A stretch of 64,000 nucleotides of DNA. Origin: JAFKFH01 sp017307375 (GTDB lineage Bacteria > Pseudomonadota > Alphaproteobacteria > Ferrovibrionales > Ferrovibrionaceae). Both the position numbers and the translations under genes were made by a program. This document shows positions 57,387-64,000 of this stretch, in pieces. Positions within the stretch are counted from its first letter, which is position 1, and every line of letters begins with the position of its first letter. Under the pieces are notes generated by a model. It was not told where the DNA came from. It worked only from the letters and a program-made list of their open reading frames with translations, and searched no databases. The DNA lies in the NCBI GenBank assembly GCA_965229335.1, contig OZ245874.1, forward strand, positions 3,224,001 through 3,288,000, read 5' to 3'.

Positions 57387-59765
57387 TCACTCCGCGGTGG
57401 CTTCCGCCCGCCGGCCGGTGCCGCGGCCGCGGATGTCGGCGTCGAGCGTCATCGGCACGCTGCCGCGCGTCAACTGGCGATAGACCTGCACGCCTTCGAC
57501 CACGCGCTGGACATAGTTGCGCGTTTCCGAGAACGGGATCATCTCGATCCAGTCGACCGGGTCGATCTCGCCGGTACGCGGGTCGCCCCAGTCCTTGATC
57601 CACTTGCGCACGCGGCCTTCGCCGGCATTGTAGGCGGCGGCGGCCAGGGCAAGGTTGCCGCTCCAGTTCTCGATCAGCCCGGCCATGTAGCTCGATCCGA
57701 GGGTCGCGTTGAACCGCGGATCGTTGGTCAGCTTGTCGGCGGCGTAGCTGAGGTTCAGTTTCCGCGATACTTCCTTGGCGGTCGCCGGCATCAGCTGCAT
57801 CAGGCCAAGCGCGCCGGCCGGCGACACGGCACCGGCGTTGAACTCGCTCTCCTGCCGGGCCACTGCCATCACCACGGCGGGATCGAGGCCGAAATCGCCC
57901 TTCGACAAGACGTCGATGATCGGGAAGTACGCATCGGTGACGAGATAGCCGCCCTGGTGGGCGCGCTTGGCCACGGCCAGTGCCAGGTCGACGCGGCCGA
58001 TTTCCCGGGCGAGCTGGGCGGTCAGGGCGCGTTCGCCCAGGGTCGCCGAAGTCTCCTGCAGCCGCAGCAGGAACGGGCGCAGACGGTCCGCCTGGCCGAG
58101 CTCGTCGAGCTGGCGGACGACCGCGACCAACTCGCGGCGATTGAACCTTTCGCGCTCGGCCGGCGACGATTTGGGCGCGGCCGGCAGGTCGAGGCCGTTG
58201 CGCTGGCCGAGCTTGCCCAGGGCCAACTGGCCGTAGAAGGTCGTCGGATGCTCGGCAGCTTCGAGATACCAGCGCCGCGCGACGGCGGGATCGCGCCCGG
58301 CCTCGTGCGAGCGGCCGAGCCAGTAGGCGGCGCGCGCCTTCGAAATCGGAAACTTCACCGCCGCGTTCAGCTTCTCGAAATGCTGGATGGCCTGACGGGG
58401 ATTTTCGTTCAGCCGCAAAGCGATCCAGCCGGCGAGAAATTCGGCTTCGGCGAGCGATCCGCCGGACAGCGCGCCGTGATTGGCGGCGTAACGATAGGCG
58501 GCGGCCACCCGGCCGTCGGCCAGCGCCTTGCGGGCTTGGGCCTGGCGCAGCGCCCAGAACTTGTCGCCCTGGGCAGGGTCGGCCGGCGGGCCGGATAGCG
58601 CGATGTCGCTGTCGTCGTCTCGCCCCTGACGCTCGCGCGCCCTGATCCGCTCATAGGCCAGGCCAGGGTCGCCGACGAGCTTCTGGGGCACGCGCGCAAC
58701 CAGGCCCTCCGGGTTCTTGGTGCCGAGGCGGAAGGCCAGCCGCGCCTCGACCAGCGCGCGGTGTCCGTCGTCGAGCATCGGCAGCAGGCGGCGCACCGCG
58801 TCGGCAGCAACGTTGGATTCCCACAGCAGCCGGTCGGCCCGGCGATAGTGGTCGATTGCCGCGAGATGGCTGCCGTTGCGGCCCAGGAACGCCGCTTCTT
58901 CCTGCGGGGAGAACGTCCCTTCGATCCAGGCGCGGCGCAGCCATGGTTGGGCATCGCCGCCGCGGGCGGCCAGCAGCTCGCCATAGCGGACCATGCCGAT
59001 GCCGGTGACCGGCGGATTCTCGGCGAACCATGCCATCAGCCGGTCCGCCGGTTCCGAACCGGTGATCGCTTCCTCGGCCCGGCGCTGCAGCATTTCCTGA
59101 CGCGGCCAATCGCGATGGGTGCGGACGAATTCCGTGATTTCGCCGAACGAGGCGCCGGATCCGCTGCGGCGCAGCCGTTCGTAGTCGAGATACGAGACCA
59201 ATGCGGTCTGGCCCCGCAACTGATCAGCCAGCGCACCACCCTTGTCGGCCTGTCCGCCTTCGATCAGGGCCAGCGCGCGCAAGGCCAGCGCGCGCTGTTC
59301 GGCAGTCAGCGGGCGCAGCGGACCGCCCATCAGGCTGGCAGGCGGTGGCGCGGCTTCGCCGGGCGGCGCCGCGGCGGGACGGGGCGGAGCCTTGATGGCG
59401 GCGACGGCAGGTGCTGCCACCGCGGCTTTGATCGGATTGATCGCGGCGACGGCGGCCGCCACCGGTTCCTCGTCCACCGGCGCGGCGGGCTTGACCACGG
59501 CGCCGGGGGGCAGCAGCGACAGTCGCTCGACGCTGTCGAGCACCTCGTCGTCGATGCGAAGGGCGGCGCGCGCCGATGGGGCCGGGGCCGGGGCCGAGCG
59601 CGCGATCGCGGGCGGCGTCGGACGAGGCCTGGGCACCGGCACGGCGGCGACCGGCTGCGTCTCCTTGGGTGGTGTCTTTGCCTTCGGCGTTGCGGCCACG
59701 ACCGGGTCGATCGTCAGCAACAAGGCGATCGCGGCGGCGATGCCGACGGTCTTCTGTGCCCCCAT
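57387..59765 (-). CDS. Slt70-like soluble lytic transglycosylase
   Basis: 792 residues. Signal peptide (MGAQKTVGIAAAIALLLTID then VVAA), a long Pro/Ala-rich linker (about 25-150), a helical superhelix U-domain (about 155-610, tetratricopeptide-like, with YDYERLRRSG-like helices) and the C-terminal SLT domain (about 620-760). The catalytic Glu is in VARQESEFNAGAVSPAG, followed by ALGLMQLMPATAKEV and AAYNAGEGRVRKWI. It cleaves glycan strands in the periplasm during cell-wall turnover. ATG at 59765 gives the signal peptide; the in-frame start at 59837 would precede it with a polar segment. A 235-base divergent region separates it from dapA. Confidence 0.93.
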   Translation of the reverse strand: MGAQKTVGIAAAIALLLTIDPVVAATPKAKTPPKETQPVAAVPVPRPRPTPPAIARSAPAPAPSARAALRIDDEVLDSVERLSLLPPGAVVKPAAPVDEEPVAAAVAAINPIKAAVAAPAVAAIKAPPRPAAAPPGEAAPPPASLMGGPLRPLTAEQRALALRALALIEGGQADKGGALADQLRGQTALVSYLDYERLRRSGSGASFGEITEFVRTHRDWPRQEMLQRRAEEAITGSEPADRLMAWFAENPPVTGIGMVRYGELLAARGGDAQPWLRRAWIEGTFSPQEEAAFLGRNGSHLAAIDHYRRADRLLWESNVAADAVRRLLPMLDDGHRALVEARLAFRLGTKNPEGLVARVPQKLVGDPGLAYERIRARERQGRDDDSDIALSGPPADPAQGDKFWALRQAQARKALADGRVAAAYRYAANHGALSGGSLAEAEFLAGWIALRLNENPRQAIQHFEKLNAAVKFPISKARAAYWLGRSHEAGRDPAVARRWYLEAAEHPTTFYGQLALGKLGQRNGLDLPAAPKSSPAERERFNRRELVAVVRQLDELGQADRLRPFLLRLQETSATLGERALTAQLAREIGRVDLALAVAKRAHQGGYLVTDAYFPIIDVLSKGDFGLDPAVVMAVARQESEFNAGAVSPAGALGLMQLMPATAKEVSRKLNLSYAADKLTNDPRFNATLGSSYMAGLIENWSGNLALAAAAYNAGEGRVRKWIKDWGDPRTGEIDPVDWIEMIPFSETRNYVQRVVEGVQVYRQLTRGSVPMTLDADIRGRGTGRRAEATAE

Positions 59766-60000
59766 GACGCGGCGTAGTCCCTTTGAATCCTGTGGAATAG
59801 GTAGGGGATTGTGCCGCCCACCGGCCCTGGATAGCAACCCCGAAGGCAGAGTAGAGCCTTATGGTTAAAGTTTCTTACGGATTGCGTCATGGCGGTTCCG
59901 GCGCGGTTTTCCCTTGCGGATCCTGCCTTGCGGGGCCGCGGTGGCGGGATTATGGTGCCGCACTTTTCACCGAACCGCCGCCGCCAGGGATATAGAGACC

Positions 60001-60951
60001 ATGTTCAAAGGCTCCTTCGTCGCCCTCATCACTCCGTTCCGCAACGGCCGGGTAGACGAGAAAGCTTTCCGCAAGCTGGTCGACTGGCAGATCGAGCAGG
60101 GCACCCATGGCCTGGTGCCGGTCGGGACGACGGGCGAGAGCCCGACGCTCAGCCATGACGAGCACAAGCGCGTGGTCGAAATCTGCATCGAGACCGCGCG
60201 CGGCCGCGTCCCGGTCATCGCCGGCACCGGCTCGAACTCGACCGACGAGGCGATCGAGCTGACCAAGCACGCCAAGACCGCCGGGGCCGATGCGGCGCTG
60301 GTCGTGACGCCCTACTACAACAAGCCCAACCAGGCAGGCCTCTACGCCCACTTCAAGGCGATCCACGATGCCACCCGCCTGCCGATCATCATCTACAACA
60401 TCCCCGGCCGCTCGGTGATCGACATGACGCCGGAAACCATGGCCGAGCTTGCCGCGTTGCCGCGCATCGTCGGTGTCAAGGACGCCACCGCCGACCTCAC
60501 CCGGCCGACCAAGATGCGCCTGGCGCTGGGCGATGATTTCTGCCAGCTGTCGGGCGAGGACGGCACGGCGCTTGGCTTCAATGCCCATGGCGGCGTCGGC
60601 TGCATCTCGGTTACCGCCAACATCGCCCCCAAGCTGTGCGCCCAGTTCCAGGAAGCCTGCCTCAGCGGCGACTACGCGACTGCCCGCGCGCTGCATGAGG
60701 CGCTGATGCCCCTGCACAACGTGCTGTTCGTCGAGACCAGCCCCGGCCCGGTCAAGTATGCCGCCAGCCTGCTTGGCCTGTGCGAACCCGATCTGCGGCT
60801 GCCGCTGGTCCAGCCGTCGGACGTGACCAAGAAGAAGGTCGAGGCGGTGATGAAGCAGGTCGGGCTGATCGCCAAGCCGGCGAAGGCGCCGAAGGCCGAG
60901 GCCAAGGCCACGGCCCCCAAGGCCAAGAAGGCCGCAAAAGGTAAGAAGTGA
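60001..60951 (+). CDS. dapA: 4-hydroxy-tetrahydrodipicolinate synthase with Lys/Ala tail
   Basis: 316 residues; typical DapA has about 292. It condenses pyruvate and aspartate semialdehyde in the lysine/diaminopimelate pathway. The Schiff-base Lys160 is in VGVKDATADL, the catalytic Tyr residues are in VVTPYYNKPNQAG and IIIYNIPGRS, and GTTGESPTLSHDEH is the family signature. The last 26 residues are a Lys/Ala/Pro tail (AKPAKAPKAEAKATAPKA and more) that is not part of the fold. Its GTGA junction overlaps the smpB start by 4 bases. ATG at 60001 is chosen over an in-frame start at 59914. Confidence 0.95.
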   Translation: MFKGSFVALITPFRNGRVDEKAFRKLVDWQIEQGTHGLVPVGTTGESPTLSHDEHKRVVEICIETARGRVPVIAGTGSNSTDEAIELTKHAKTAGADAALVVTPYYNKPNQAGLYAHFKAIHDATRLPIIIYNIPGRSVIDMTPETMAELAALPRIVGVKDATADLTRPTKMRLALGDDFCQLSGEDGTALGFNAHGGVGCISVTANIAPKLCAQFQEACLSGDYATARALHEALMPLHNVLFVETSPGPVKYAASLLGLCEPDLRLPLVQPSDVTKKKVEAVMKQVGLIAKPAKAPKAEAKATAPKAKKAAKGKK

Positions 60952-61412
60952 GCGACGAAAACAAACGCGTTGTCGCGGAGAACCGCAAGGCCCGCTTCAA
61001 TTACTTCATCGACGAGACCTTCGAGGCCGGCATCGTCCTGACCGGCACGGAGGTCAAGTCGCTGCGCACCGGCAAGGCCAATATCGGCGATTCCTACGCC
61101 TCGGCCGAGACCGGAGAGTTGTGGCTGATCAACAGCTATATCGCCGAGTACGAGCAGGGCAATCGCTTCAATCACGAGCCGCGCCGGCCGCGCAAGCTGC
61201 TGATGCATCGCCGCCAGATCGGCAAGCTGCTGGGGCAGCTCAAGAAGGGCGGGTCGACGCTCATTCCGCTTAGCCTCTATTTCAACGACCGCGGCATCGC
61301 CAAGCTGAAGCTGGGCCTGGCCCGCGGCAAGAAGCTGCACGACAAGCGCGATACCGAGAAGGAACGCGACTGGCAGCGCGAAAAAGGCCGGTTGATGCGC
61401 GAACGCGGGTGA
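60948..61412 (+). CDS. smpB: SsrA-binding protein SmpB
   Basis: 154 residues, normal. It binds tmRNA and helps it rescue stalled ribosomes. Motifs are VVAENRKARFNYFIDETFEAG (in part), LTGTEVKSLRTGKANI, YASAETGELWL, and the C-terminal KKLHDKRDTEKERDWQREKG. The start is GTG at 60948 overlapping the dapA stop. dapA-smpB is a frequent proteobacterial pair. The tmRNA gene itself is not in this window. Confidence 0.97.
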   Translation: MSDENKRVVAENRKARFNYFIDETFEAGIVLTGTEVKSLRTGKANIGDSYASAETGELWLINSYIAEYEQGNRFNHEPRRPRKLLMHRRQIGKLLGQLKKGGSTLIPLSLYFNDRGIAKLKLGLARGKKLHDKRDTEKERDWQREKGRLMRERG

Positions 61413-61417
61413 GACCC

Positions 61418-62086
61418 ATGGCGGAAGACGACAAGGATCCAGGACTGCTTGGGGCGATCAAGGACAAGCTGGTCGCCTCCAAGGAAAAATGGGCCCGCGA
61501 AGGCCGGCTGCTCACCGGCCGCCCCGCCGGGGCGGGCCGCCTGCCGCCCGGCCAGCGCCTGGTCCGCGAGTGGCCGGTGCTCGACCTCGGCATCAAGCCG
61601 ACGGTGCGCGAACAGGACTGGAAGCTGCGCGTCGACGGCCTGGTCGCCGAACCGCTGACCTGGGACTGGAACACCTTCCTGGAACAGCCGCAGGCTGTCG
61701 TGACCTGCGACATGCACTGCGTCACCGCGTGGTCGCGCTACGACAACAAGTTCGCGGGCGTCGCGATGCGGCACCTGCTGGACGAAGTCAAGCCGCGCGA
61801 GACGGCCAGATTCGCGATGCTGCACAGCCATGACGGCTACACGACCAATGTCAGCCTGGAGATGCTGTCCGACCCCGACGTCATCCTGGCCCATAGCTGG
61901 GACGGCGCGCCGCTGACGCGCGAGCATGGAGGGCCGGTCCGCCTGATCATGCCGCGCTTCTACCTGTGGAAGTCGGCCAAGTGGCTGAAGCGGATCGAGT
62001 TCATGGCCGAAGACAAGCCGGGTTTCTGGGAGAATCGCGGCTATCACATGGTCGGCGACCCCTGGAAGGAACAGCGCTACGGCTGA
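61418..62086 (+). CDS. Sulfite-oxidase-fold molybdopterin oxidoreductase (single domain)
   Basis: 222 residues. The SUOX/YedY-fold Mo-pterin domain shows the molybdenum-ligand Cys in CDMHCVTAWSRYDNKF, an N-terminal DWKLRVDGLVAEPLTWDW segment and the C-terminal GGPVRLIMPRFYLWKSAKWLKRIEFM (in part). There is no signal peptide and no dimerisation or cytochrome domain. The substrate is unknown. It depends on the Moco pathway to which moaC and moeA in this window contribute. ATG at 61418 was chosen; a GTG at 61409 overlapping the smpB stop is an alternative. Confidence 0.86.
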   Translation: MAEDDKDPGLLGAIKDKLVASKEKWAREGRLLTGRPAGAGRLPPGQRLVREWPVLDLGIKPTVREQDWKLRVDGLVAEPLTWDWNTFLEQPQAVVTCDMHCVTAWSRYDNKFAGVAMRHLLDEVKPRETARFAMLHSHDGYTTNVSLEMLSDPDVILAHSWDGAPLTREHGGPVRLIMPRFYLWKSAKWLKRIEFMAEDKPGFWENRGYHMVGDPWKEQRYG

Positions 62087-62161
62087 CGGAGGGGGCGAAG
62101 GCTGCAGGTAAGTGCGGCGCCCCTTGCAGTTGCTGCCAGCTTGGTCCAGGCTTCCTTCCAT

Positions 62162-63661
62162 ATGCCATTACCGGCCGATGATCCTGCCCCCACCGGAAGC
62201 CTCGCCATGCTCGCGCCCGAACTGCGCGCCTGGCTTGCGCCGATGCTTGCCGACCATGTCGACGAGGCCATCTGCGTCTATGATGCCGACGACCGGGTGA
62301 TCGCCTGGAACGCTGCCTATCCCGTGCTCTTCCCGGAAGTGCGCGACATGCTGCGGCCGGGCCTGCCGTTTCTCGACACGGTTCGCGCGCTGTTCGAGCT
62401 GCAGCACCCGGTCGATGCCGAGACGATGGAGGCGATGCTCGTTGCCGCCGTCGAACGGCATCGCACCGTGATCGGCCCGCTGGCCTATCAGCGCGCTGAC
62501 GGCCGTTGGGTCGAGCTGCGCATGTATCCGACGCCGGACGGCGGCCGGTTCAAGATCTGGCGCGACGTCACCAGCCGCCGGCTCGCCGATTTCGACCTCG
62601 TGCAGCTCAACGACGCCCTCTCGACGCTCGAAGTCGGGATGCTGCTGTTCGATCGCAACCAGCGGCTGGCCTTCATGAACACGCGGCTGTTCTCCAAGCT
62701 GATGGTCGCTCATGTCGTCGACCCGCCGCGGCTGGGCCAGGGGGGCGGTCGGCCGGCGGCGATGCGCCGGATTTCGGCGACCCTGGTCGATAGTCCCGAT
62801 TGGCGCCGGCTGCTGGCGCTCGGACCCGACGAAGCGCTCGACGAACCGGCCGTGGTCCAGACCATCGATGGCCGCTGGTTCCGGATCCAGGAGACGCGGA
62901 ACGTCTCCGGCATCGCGATGATCTGGGTCGACATTTCCGATCGCAAACGGCTCGAGCAGGACCTGATGGCGGCGGTGGCCGCCGAACAGCAGGTGCGGCG
63001 GGAGCAGCGCCAGATGCTGGCGATGCTGTCGCATGAATTCCGCTCGCCGCTGACGGTGATCGAGGCGACGACGCAACTGCTGTCGGTTGCCGGCGTCGAC
63101 GACCTGCCGCGCGGCCTGGCGCGGATCCGCCGGGCGACGCAGCGTCTGACCAGCCTGATCGAGACCTGCCTGGCCGACGATCGCCTCGACGCCGGCGAAT
63201 TGCGGCCCAAGCCGGCGCCGTTCGATCTGTCGTCGGTGCTGGCGGATATCGCGGCCGACGCCAGCCAGGCAAGGGGCGGCCCCGATGCGGTCTTGCTGCG
63301 CGCGGGGCCGGCGATGACGATGACCGGCGATGCCGCGCTGATCCGCATCGCGGTGATGAATCTCGTCGACAATGCACTGAAATATGCGGGCGACCACGGG
63401 CCGATCGAGATCGCGGCGACGCCGGCGGACGGGAGCGTCCTGATATCGGTGGCCGATTGCGGTCCGGGTATCGCGCCCGACGACCTGGAGCGGATCTTCG
63501 ACAAGTATTTCCGGGCCGCAGCCTCCGGCCGCATCGCGGGGGCCGGCCTCGGCCTTCACCTGACCCGCCGGATCGTCGAAGGCCATGGCGGGCGTATTGC
63601 CGCGACCTCCGGGCCGGGGGGCTCGCGCTTTACTATCGCCCTGCCGCTGGCCGCGGGATAG
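62162..63661 (+). CDS. Cytoplasmic PAS-domain sensor histidine kinase
   Basis: 499 residues with no membrane segment. Two PAS-like domains (about 20-150 and 155-265), a short coiled coil (about 265-285), a HisKA domain with His291 in MLSHEFRSPLTVIE, and a HATPase_c domain with N-box NLVDNALKYA, G1 VADCGPGIAPDDLERIFDKYF (in part) and G2 GAGLGLHLTRRIVEGHGG. It autophosphorylates and passes phosphate to a response regulator; no regulator gene is next to it. Its stop overlaps the convergent uracil-DNA glycosylase gene by 29 bases. The start ATG at 62162 was chosen over a TTG seven codons upstream. Confidence 0.9.
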   Translation: MPLPADDPAPTGSLAMLAPELRAWLAPMLADHVDEAICVYDADDRVIAWNAAYPVLFPEVRDMLRPGLPFLDTVRALFELQHPVDAETMEAMLVAAVERHRTVIGPLAYQRADGRWVELRMYPTPDGGRFKIWRDVTSRRLADFDLVQLNDALSTLEVGMLLFDRNQRLAFMNTRLFSKLMVAHVVDPPRLGQGGGRPAAMRRISATLVDSPDWRRLLALGPDEALDEPAVVQTIDGRWFRIQETRNVSGIAMIWVDISDRKRLEQDLMAAVAAEQQVRREQRQMLAMLSHEFRSPLTVIEATTQLLSVAGVDDLPRGLARIRRATQRLTSLIETCLADDRLDAGELRPKPAPFDLSSVLADIAADASQARGGPDAVLLRAGPAMTMTGDAALIRIAVMNLVDNALKYAGDHGPIEIAATPADGSVLISVADCGPGIAPDDLERIFDKYFRAAASGRIAGAGLGLHLTRRIVEGHGGRIAATSGPGGSRFTIALPLAAG

Positions 63662-64000
63662 GCGGCGGGCCTAGCCCACGGCCGGCGATCGTGGCGAAGA
63701 TCCCGGCAAACATGGCTGGTGTCAGCCTGCCGGTCGCGACGTTGTAATGGCTGCAGTGATAGCTGGCGAACAGCGTCCGGCCAGCACCCAGCGCATGCAC
63801 CGCGCCATGGGCGAAGGGATGTGCCGCGGGTCGCAGTCCGGCCGCCCGCAGGATCGCGTCATGGGCGATGCGCCCAAGGGCCAGTACCGCCGGGGCGGGC
63901 AGGCCGGCCAGTTCCGCGGCGAGATAGCCGGCACAGGCGGCAATCTCCGATCTGGTTGGCTTGTTTTCCGGCGGTACGCATTTCACCGCATTGGTGACGT
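63633..64000 (-). CDS. Uracil-DNA glycosylase (family 4/5-like), C-terminal part; 5' end outside window
   Basis: About 122 C-terminal residues. The first visible residues read TNAVKCVPPENKPTRSEIAAC, typical of the region after the iron-sulfur cluster in family 4/5 uracil-DNA glycosylases, and ASYHCSHYNVATGRLTP contains the C-terminal uracil-binding motif (His-x-Ser-type, here HCS). The enzyme removes uracil from DNA. The gene runs past base 64000, so the N-terminal Fe-S ligands are not seen. It overlaps the histidine kinase gene by 29 bases. Confidence 0.85.
   Translation of the reverse strand, partial: VTNAVKCVPPENKPTRSEIAACAGYLAAELAGLPAPAVLALGRIAHDAILRAAGLRPAAHPFAHGAVHALGAGRTLFASYHCSHYNVATGRLTPAMFAGIFATIAGRGLGPPPIPRPAAGR

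Noticed and set aside
1..64000. tRNA, rRNA, tmRNA, insertion sequences, prophage or plasmid origin
   Set aside because: I looked for tRNA-like TTCGAATCC/CCA ends, transposase motifs, integrases and iterons and saw none that I could support.

Overview
The window is one continuous stretch of high-GC (roughly two thirds G+C) chromosome from an alphaproteobacterium, most likely in the Rhodospirillales or a nearby order. Supporting signs are a LexA box of the GTTC-N7-GTTC type, a pyruvate dehydrogenase E1 beta subunit carrying its own lipoyl domain, and two gene orders typical of this class: trpGDC-moaC-moeA-lexA-comEC-gltX-gltA, and tpiA-secG-pyrG-kdsA-eno-ftsB-pdhABC-lpd-lipA. I saw no rRNA, tRNA, CRISPR array, insertion sequence or prophage. 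Coding density is very high and no gene-free stretch exceeds 300 bases. This is core chromosome with short accessory insertions.

Region by region: 1-3.5 kb holds the end of an isovaleryl-CoA dehydrogenase gene, an ArsC-like reductase, glyoxalase I, a HAD hydrolase, an orphan Bug/TctC binding protein and a small membrane protein. 3.5-9.9 kb holds citrate synthase, glutamyl-tRNA synthetase, ComEC, and a two-gene unit made of a receiver-domain protein and an HPt-like protein, both of which lack the phosphorylated residue. 9.9-15.4 kb is a minus-strand trp/molybdopterin/SOS unit (trpL-small ORF-trpG-trpD-trpC-moaC-moeA, then lexA with its own SOS box). 15.4-20.9 kb has a Tat-exported PTP-like phytase, a divergent polysaccharide deacetylase, and ppiD-trpE.

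20.9-34 kb runs through tpiA, a class II amidotransferase, an acyl-CoA synthetase, secG, pyrG, a small ArsR-controlled island (DUF899 protein, an unlisted 58-residue membrane protein and the regulator, with three matching operators), DUF4337, kdsA, an alpha/beta hydrolase, eno, ftsB, a secreted protein and an SDR. 34-40.4 kb is the pyruvate dehydrogenase operon with lipA. 40.3-49.2 kb holds an MFS transporter, an acyl-CoA ligase, a DsbA-like isomerase, an HxlR-SDR divergent pair with paired operators, a RatA/COQ10 protein, a REC-GGDEF-EAL protein, a PhyH dioxygenase and a lytic transglycosylase. 49.2-53.2 kb is one 1301-residue secreted glycine-rich composite protein. 53.2-57.3 kb is a tightly coupled four-gene minus-strand operon (hydrolase, threonine dehydratase, BMP-type binding protein, MFS exporter). 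57.4-64 kb has a Slt-type transglycosylase, dapA-smpB, a SUOX-fold molybdoenzyme, a PAS histidine kinase and a partial uracil-DNA glycosylase.

How they work together: gltA, eno, tpiA, pdhABC, lpd and lipA form a central-carbon block in which LipA makes the lipoyl cofactor used by PdhB and PdhC. moaC and moeA make the cofactor needed by the SUOX-fold protein near 61.4 kb. The trp genes are split: trpGDC sits behind a classical attenuator with a probably leaderless TrpL peptide (Trp-Trp-Arg-Trp), whereas trpE lies immediately downstream of ppiD with no attenuator visible. The strongest discoveries are the trp attenuator with an extra translationally coupled 30-codon ORF, the degenerate receiver/HPt pair, and the three-operator ArsR island with its hidden small membrane protein.
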